DNA of 37,778 bases from Gammaproteobacteria bacterium (GTDB lineage Bacteria > Pseudomonadota > Gammaproteobacteria > UBA6429 > Thiohalophilaceae), in contig JAFLJQ010000191.1 in assembly GCA_022712915.1 (NCBI GenBank), positions 1-37,778 on the forward strand. The letters run 5' to 3'. The position numbers and the translations under genes are program-made. This document shows, piece by piece, positions 35,252 to 37,778 of the stretch (positions are counted from its first letter, which is position 1; the number at the start of each line of letters is the position of its first letter). The notes beneath the pieces are model-generated. The model made no database searches. It was not told the DNA's origin and saw nothing but the letters and a program-made list of their open reading frames with translations.

Positions 35252-35753
35252 ATGCCTATTTTTTCTTCCAAAAAAGTCATCGTTGCCGCACTAATAGGCA
35301 GCAGTTTAATGGCTGTCATCGTGTTTGCTATGCTGATCAGAGATTCGGGGATTATGCTGGCCTGTTGTTTATTTTAGCCGGTGTAGCGCTTATGCATGTT
35401 ACCGGAAACGCCACTTATGGCGATATTATCACCTTGGAGTTAGTGGGCTTGATCTCAGGCGATACGATCACTTGGCTAGTGCAGAAAACAAAAAATTTAC
35501 TCATCGGTAAAAACGCCAACCCTCAGCTCGTAGAAAGAAGACATTCGGCGTATTATCAAGGCTGAACAGGGTATTCAATGCATTAACAAAAGACTTACTA
35601 TGTACGTGTTATTTGGTTTTGTCCTTGTTAATATCAGCATTACTTTTGTGACACTATACCCGTTGATGAGATTAAAAAAACCATTATCGGTTTCGATCAA
35701 AAATAAAATCCCGGTTTTATGCCGGCTTCAGGAAAGAGGAATATCATGAATAA
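35252..35753 (+). pseudogene. Decayed cation diffusion facilitator (CDF) gene
   Basis: CDF-family pieces are spread over several frames. From the ATG at 35252: MPIFSSKKVIVAALIGSSLM, the first membrane helix, then IRDSGIMLA before a TAG at 35375. In the next frame, AGLLFILAGVALMHVTGN, then KTKNLLIGKNANPQLVER, the CDF lysine-glycine block. After a further shift, RRIIKAEQGIQCINKRLTM and VLVNISITF; then DEIKKTIIGFDQ; then a last frame ending at 35753. Helices 2-4, with the transport metal site, are deleted. At least three frame changes and one large deletion make it non-functional. Its last codons overlap the dsrE-like start. Confidence 0.8.
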
Positions 35754-36237
35754 ATTTTCAGTTCTTGGTGTTTTATGGATAGTCATGTTGTTAGCACTAC
35801 CTGTCAGCAAGGGCATGGCGGCAGATGAGGAGGTTATGAAAGTGGTTTATCATGCTGATTTTGCCGATCCACGCCGTCTGAGTGCCATGTTGACCAGTAT
35901 CAATAACATGGCCATAACTTATCAAAATGATCTGGTTGATTATGATGTTCGTATTGTCTTTGTCGCCTACGGTATTCGGTTCCTGACAAAGGATAAGTTG
36001 GCAAAGACACCCTTTGCCGAGGATAAGGAATTGGCTGAGCGGCGGGATAATCTTATGCAACGGCTGGTAAGTTTACAAAAGGTGCAAGGTGTAAAACTGG
36101 AGCTATGTGACATCACACGTCAGGGCGTGGATTTAGATGTCAAAAAACTCATACCCAATGTCAAACTGGTTCGTTCCGGCGTAGTTCGTATCGCCGAGTT
36201 GCAACATCGGGGATTTGCCTATCTGAAAATAGAGTGA
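35746..36237 (+). CDS. Exported DsrE-like protein
   Basis: 163 residues from the ATG with AGAGG eight bases upstream. A signal peptide (about 1-25, ending GMAADEE) directs it to the periplasm. The rest has the DsrE/F/H fold pattern: KVVYHADFADPRRLSAMLTSINNM, VDYDVRIVFVAYGIRFL, and a single conserved cysteine in VKLELCDITRQGV near the usual active position. DsrE proteins carry or relay sulfur; exported members are found in sulfur-oxidising bacteria and others. The function of this one is unproven. It is intact although both flanks are decayed genes. Confidence 0.8.
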   Translation: MNKFSVLGVLWIVMLLALPVSKGMAADEEVMKVVYHADFADPRRLSAMLTSINNMAITYQNDLVDYDVRIVFVAYGIRFLTKDKLAKTPFAEDKELAERRDNLMQRLVSLQKVQGVKLELCDITRQGVDLDVKKLIPNVKLVRSGVVRIAELQHRGFAYLKIE

Positions 36238-36381
36238 CAATATCTGAAACAAAACACTTCACCTCCAACTGTTTCTGCCGCTTTCCTGTACCTCGCTCGA
36301 AGAAATAAAGTTACTAAGGGGTGCGATGATTACCCGACATTATATTTCCAACACCTAAGGCAAGTGTCCTTTTATCAACCG

Positions 36382-36702
36382 TTATTTCTCAGCGCGATAC
36401 ATCTGCTCTCTTTGTAACAATATCCAACAAAGCCTAGCCATCCTGTTGGCCATGGCGACATTGGCTTTATTGTGACAGCGCCGTGTGATTAAGGCATTGA
36501 GTCAATGACTCAACCGGTCATCACGTTTTTTACAACGAGCCATTGCTGCACGGACACCGTGTATTAATGGTTTCCGACAATATCGGTTGCCCCGTTTGCT
36601 AATGGCTAACATGCTTTATCTATGACCGCTGACATATTGTCGCGGGGTGATCCCCAGACAGACCAAGAGTTGTTGATCGGCGGGATCGATAAGGGCGGCC
36701 AT
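36382..36702 (-). pseudogene. IS110-family transposase C-terminal remnant
   Basis: One frame of 107 codons on the minus strand, with two internal stops. It reads QQLLVCLGITPRQYVSGHR, TAA, SMLAISKRGNRYCRKPLIHG, VRAAMARCKKRDDRLSH, TGA, LNALITRRCHNKANVAMANR and MARLCWILLQ, ending YRAEK. This is the conserved C-terminal Transposase_20 region of IS110/IS1111 enzymes. The TGA replaces an expected tryptophan (SHWLNAL) and the TAA an expected lysine, so both are point mutations. The N-terminal DEDD nuclease domain is absent. The remnant abuts half a MITE. Confidence 0.88.
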
Positions 36703-36705
36703 TTT

Positions 36706-36760
36706 AGCTTGTTTTTAACACAGCCAGTGCGGCTTCAGTGGGTTTTTAAATGTACCCTAA
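36706..36760 (-). mobile_element. Half copy of the MITE seen at 11875
   Basis: On the minus strand from 36760 the sequence begins TTAGGGTACATTTAAAAACC and continues to GTTAAAAACAAGCT at 36706, aligning with the left end of the MITE at 11875-11930 with several mismatches and one inserted base. The other half is missing; the IS110 remnant starts 4 bp away. An insertion or deletion has therefore joined the two elements. Confidence 0.6.
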
Positions 36761-37024
36761 AGTGAGCAGATAGAGTGGCTGAATTGGTAGGTGCAAAAAG
36801 GGGGGGCAACTTGTGATTGGTCTTGAAAATTGTATGTTGCCAGTTATTCTTCCGTTTGACCTATGAAGTCAGAATGCCTTTGGGTGTGATATTTATCACA
36901 GGAGTCACATTAATAATAAGGTATTATCCTTACTATATGGGGTTACGCTAATCTAGTCACTCGATTAGAAGGGGGGGGATCATAAATTGATTCAGCCCGA
37001 AGTGTCGGAGGGGAGATAAAATCA
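36761..37024. other. Non-coding region upstream of the decayed fibronectin-III gene
   Basis: 264 bp between the MITE fragment and the signal-peptide ATG at 37025. It holds the CRP-like site at 36885-36900, an inverted repeat (CTAATC, 9 bases, GATTAG at 36948-36968), two G-rich runs and a good ribosome site (GGAGGGGAG). No coding frame is convincing. Confidence 0.5.
36885..36900. promoter_or_regulatory. CRP-like binding site
   Basis: TGTGA-TATTTA-TCACA matches the CRP half-sites TGTGA-N6-TCACA exactly, with one extra symmetric base pair inside. It lies 125 bp upstream of the ATG of an exported fibronectin-III gene, a plausible activator position. CRP/FNR-family cross-recognition is possible. 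Confidence 0.5.
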
Positions 37025-37427
37025 ATGACCAATATTCGCAAAAGCACGCTGAAGTGTGCAATGCATAAGTTTACGTTTCGCTTTTTTGCAACACTGTTTC
37101 TCGTTGGCCTTAGCAGCTTGGCTAATGCTCTCGTCATTCATCAGTGGAGATAGCACCACTACCGATACAAAACGAAAAACAAGTCTTTCTATTTCGTGGC
37201 TACACAACACGGATGCTGACTTAAACGGATACTATATCTATCATGGCCCAAACCCATCAACGCTTACGGATAAATACTTAGTTGGAAAAGAAACCAACTC
37301 ATATGTATATCAAATTAAAGATGCTGACAGCGCAGATCATTATTTTGCAATAAGTGCTGTTGATCTTGCTGGTAACGAATCAACTCCCTCTGGCGTAATT
37401 CATGTTAATGATAAAATAACGTCGTAA
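37025..37427 (+). pseudogene. Exported fibronectin type III protein with a frameshift
   Basis: From the ATG at 37025, after a strong ribosome site, a signal peptide is read (FATLFLVGLSSLANA), then the frame stops at 37151-37153. The fibronectin type III domain continues in another frame: SLSISWLHNTDADLNGYYIY, then SYVYQIKDADSADHYFAISA and VDLAGNESTPSG, ending at TAA 37425-37427. The two frames must be joined by a single-base change around 37125-37150. The single-domain secreted form is common in bacterial surface or polysaccharide-binding proteins. Either a recent mutation or a read error. Confidence 0.7.
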
Positions 37428-37454
37428 ACATAATCTGGCAAATATAACGTTAGG

Positions 37455-37631
37455 GCGGCCTTCATATGGTCGGGGAGCTATGTTGCGACTTATTATGTTG
37501 ATAATGCGGCTCTTGATGATAATGGTACCGGCTCCACTCTTTCACTCAAGACATATATTGCTTCTGGCATTCAATTGATGAGCGGTGGAGATATCTTGAT
37601 CATTTTCGCAAGCAGGTTTTTCGGCGCCTAA
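37455..37631 (+). pseudogene. Fragment of a secreted right-handed beta-helix protein
   Basis: A frame without a usable start reads SGSYVATYYVDNAALDDNGTG, then LSLKTYIASGIQLMSGGDIL, and stops at 37629-37631. VATYYVDN followed by a P/L-K-x-I-x-x-G-I-x-L-M-x-x-GD pattern is the opening of parallel beta-helix (PbH1) surface proteins. The rest of the protein is absent: the edge repeat begins 7 bp later. It is in the same frame as the fibronectin-III domain upstream, but two stops separate them, so they may be pieces of one gene or two. Confidence 0.5.
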
Positions 37632-37638
37632 TAATGCA

Positions 37639-37777
37639 TCATACGTTAGTTCTTAAGCTGTACAAAAAACAGGCGTCAATCCAAGCTTAGCGCGACCTGA
37701 CAACCTATCACGTTCAGGGTGAGCGCGTTTTGCATTCGTTGACAAGTATTCTAATGCACGCAGAACCGCTGCCTTAA
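37639..37777. repeat. Right copy of the 139-bp inverted edge repeat
   Basis: This is the exact reverse complement of 1-139. Inner flanks differ (base 140 does not match), so the inner boundary is the true end of the similarity. The beta-helix fragment stops just inside it, suggesting that arrival of the repeat disrupted that gene. Confidence 0.9.
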
Positions 37778-37778
37778 G

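Noticed and set aside
36901-37024. c-di-GMP riboswitch upstream of the exported fibronectin-III gene
   Set aside because: The location and G-rich runs prompted a look, but the conserved GEMM segments are not present.

Overview
This window looks like chromosome of an uncultured or little-studied gammaproteobacterium. Three blocks are classic gammaproteobacterial neighbourhoods: rhodanese-grxC-secB-gpsA divergent from gpmI-envC-ctpA-yibQ; rpoH-ftsX-ftsE-ftsY; and the M16 peptidase pair followed by rsmD-coaD-fdx. A persulfide-sensor-like ArsR, a rhodanese and a periplasmic DsrE-like protein hint at a sulfur-handling lifestyle, but do not fix the genus.

Layout. 1-139 and 37639-37777 are the same 139 bp in inverted orientation, a multicopy repeat at both edges. 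161-3485 (minus) is a thiol-redox and export cluster (gpsA, secB, trxC, grxC, rhodanese) capped by an ArsR-family gene. 3770-9435 (plus) is gpmI, envC, ctpA, yibQ and a DJ-1 family gene. 9475-11711 (minus) is a GNAT gene broken by one stop codon, then ubiB. 11875-14256 is an accessory stretch: a mariner-type MITE, a small outer-membrane barrel gene, a second barrel gene split within its transmembrane helix, and a decayed DinB gene. 14337-20209 has a YeeN-like YebC paralogue, a DUF2058 gene, an ABC exporter, rluA, a hotdog protein and a nitronate-monooxygenase-like enzyme. 20210-21482 is a long gap with one candidate 24-codon gene. 21483-25473 is a two-gene signalling operon: a triple-PAS hybrid histidine kinase and an HD-GYP response regulator. 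25557-30812 (minus) is ftsY-ftsE-ftsX, a REC-REC-GGDEF protein and rpoH. 30953-35100 (plus) is the M16 pair, rsmD, coaD and ferredoxin. 35129-37778 is a graveyard: a decayed cation-efflux gene, an intact dsrE-like gene, an IS110 transposase remnant joined to half a MITE, a frameshifted fibronectin-III protein and a beta-helix fragment.

How the parts connect. The strongest regulatory signal is a near-perfect CIRCE operator lying inside a sigma70-like promoter of rpoH, which predicts that HrcA represses the heat-shock sigma factor. The kinase has the FixL proximal His and two Arg positions in all three PAS repeats. With the HD-GYP partner it suggests an oxygen or redox signal converted to c-di-GMP breakdown, and a GGDEF protein that would make c-di-GMP lies nearby. 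The ArsR protein has the two cysteines, 66 residues apart, of BigR/SqrR persulfide sensors and sits beside rhodanese, glutaredoxin and thioredoxin genes. Core genes are intact while accessory genes carry single nonsense or frameshift lesions, a pattern of recent gene decay or uncorrected sequencing errors.
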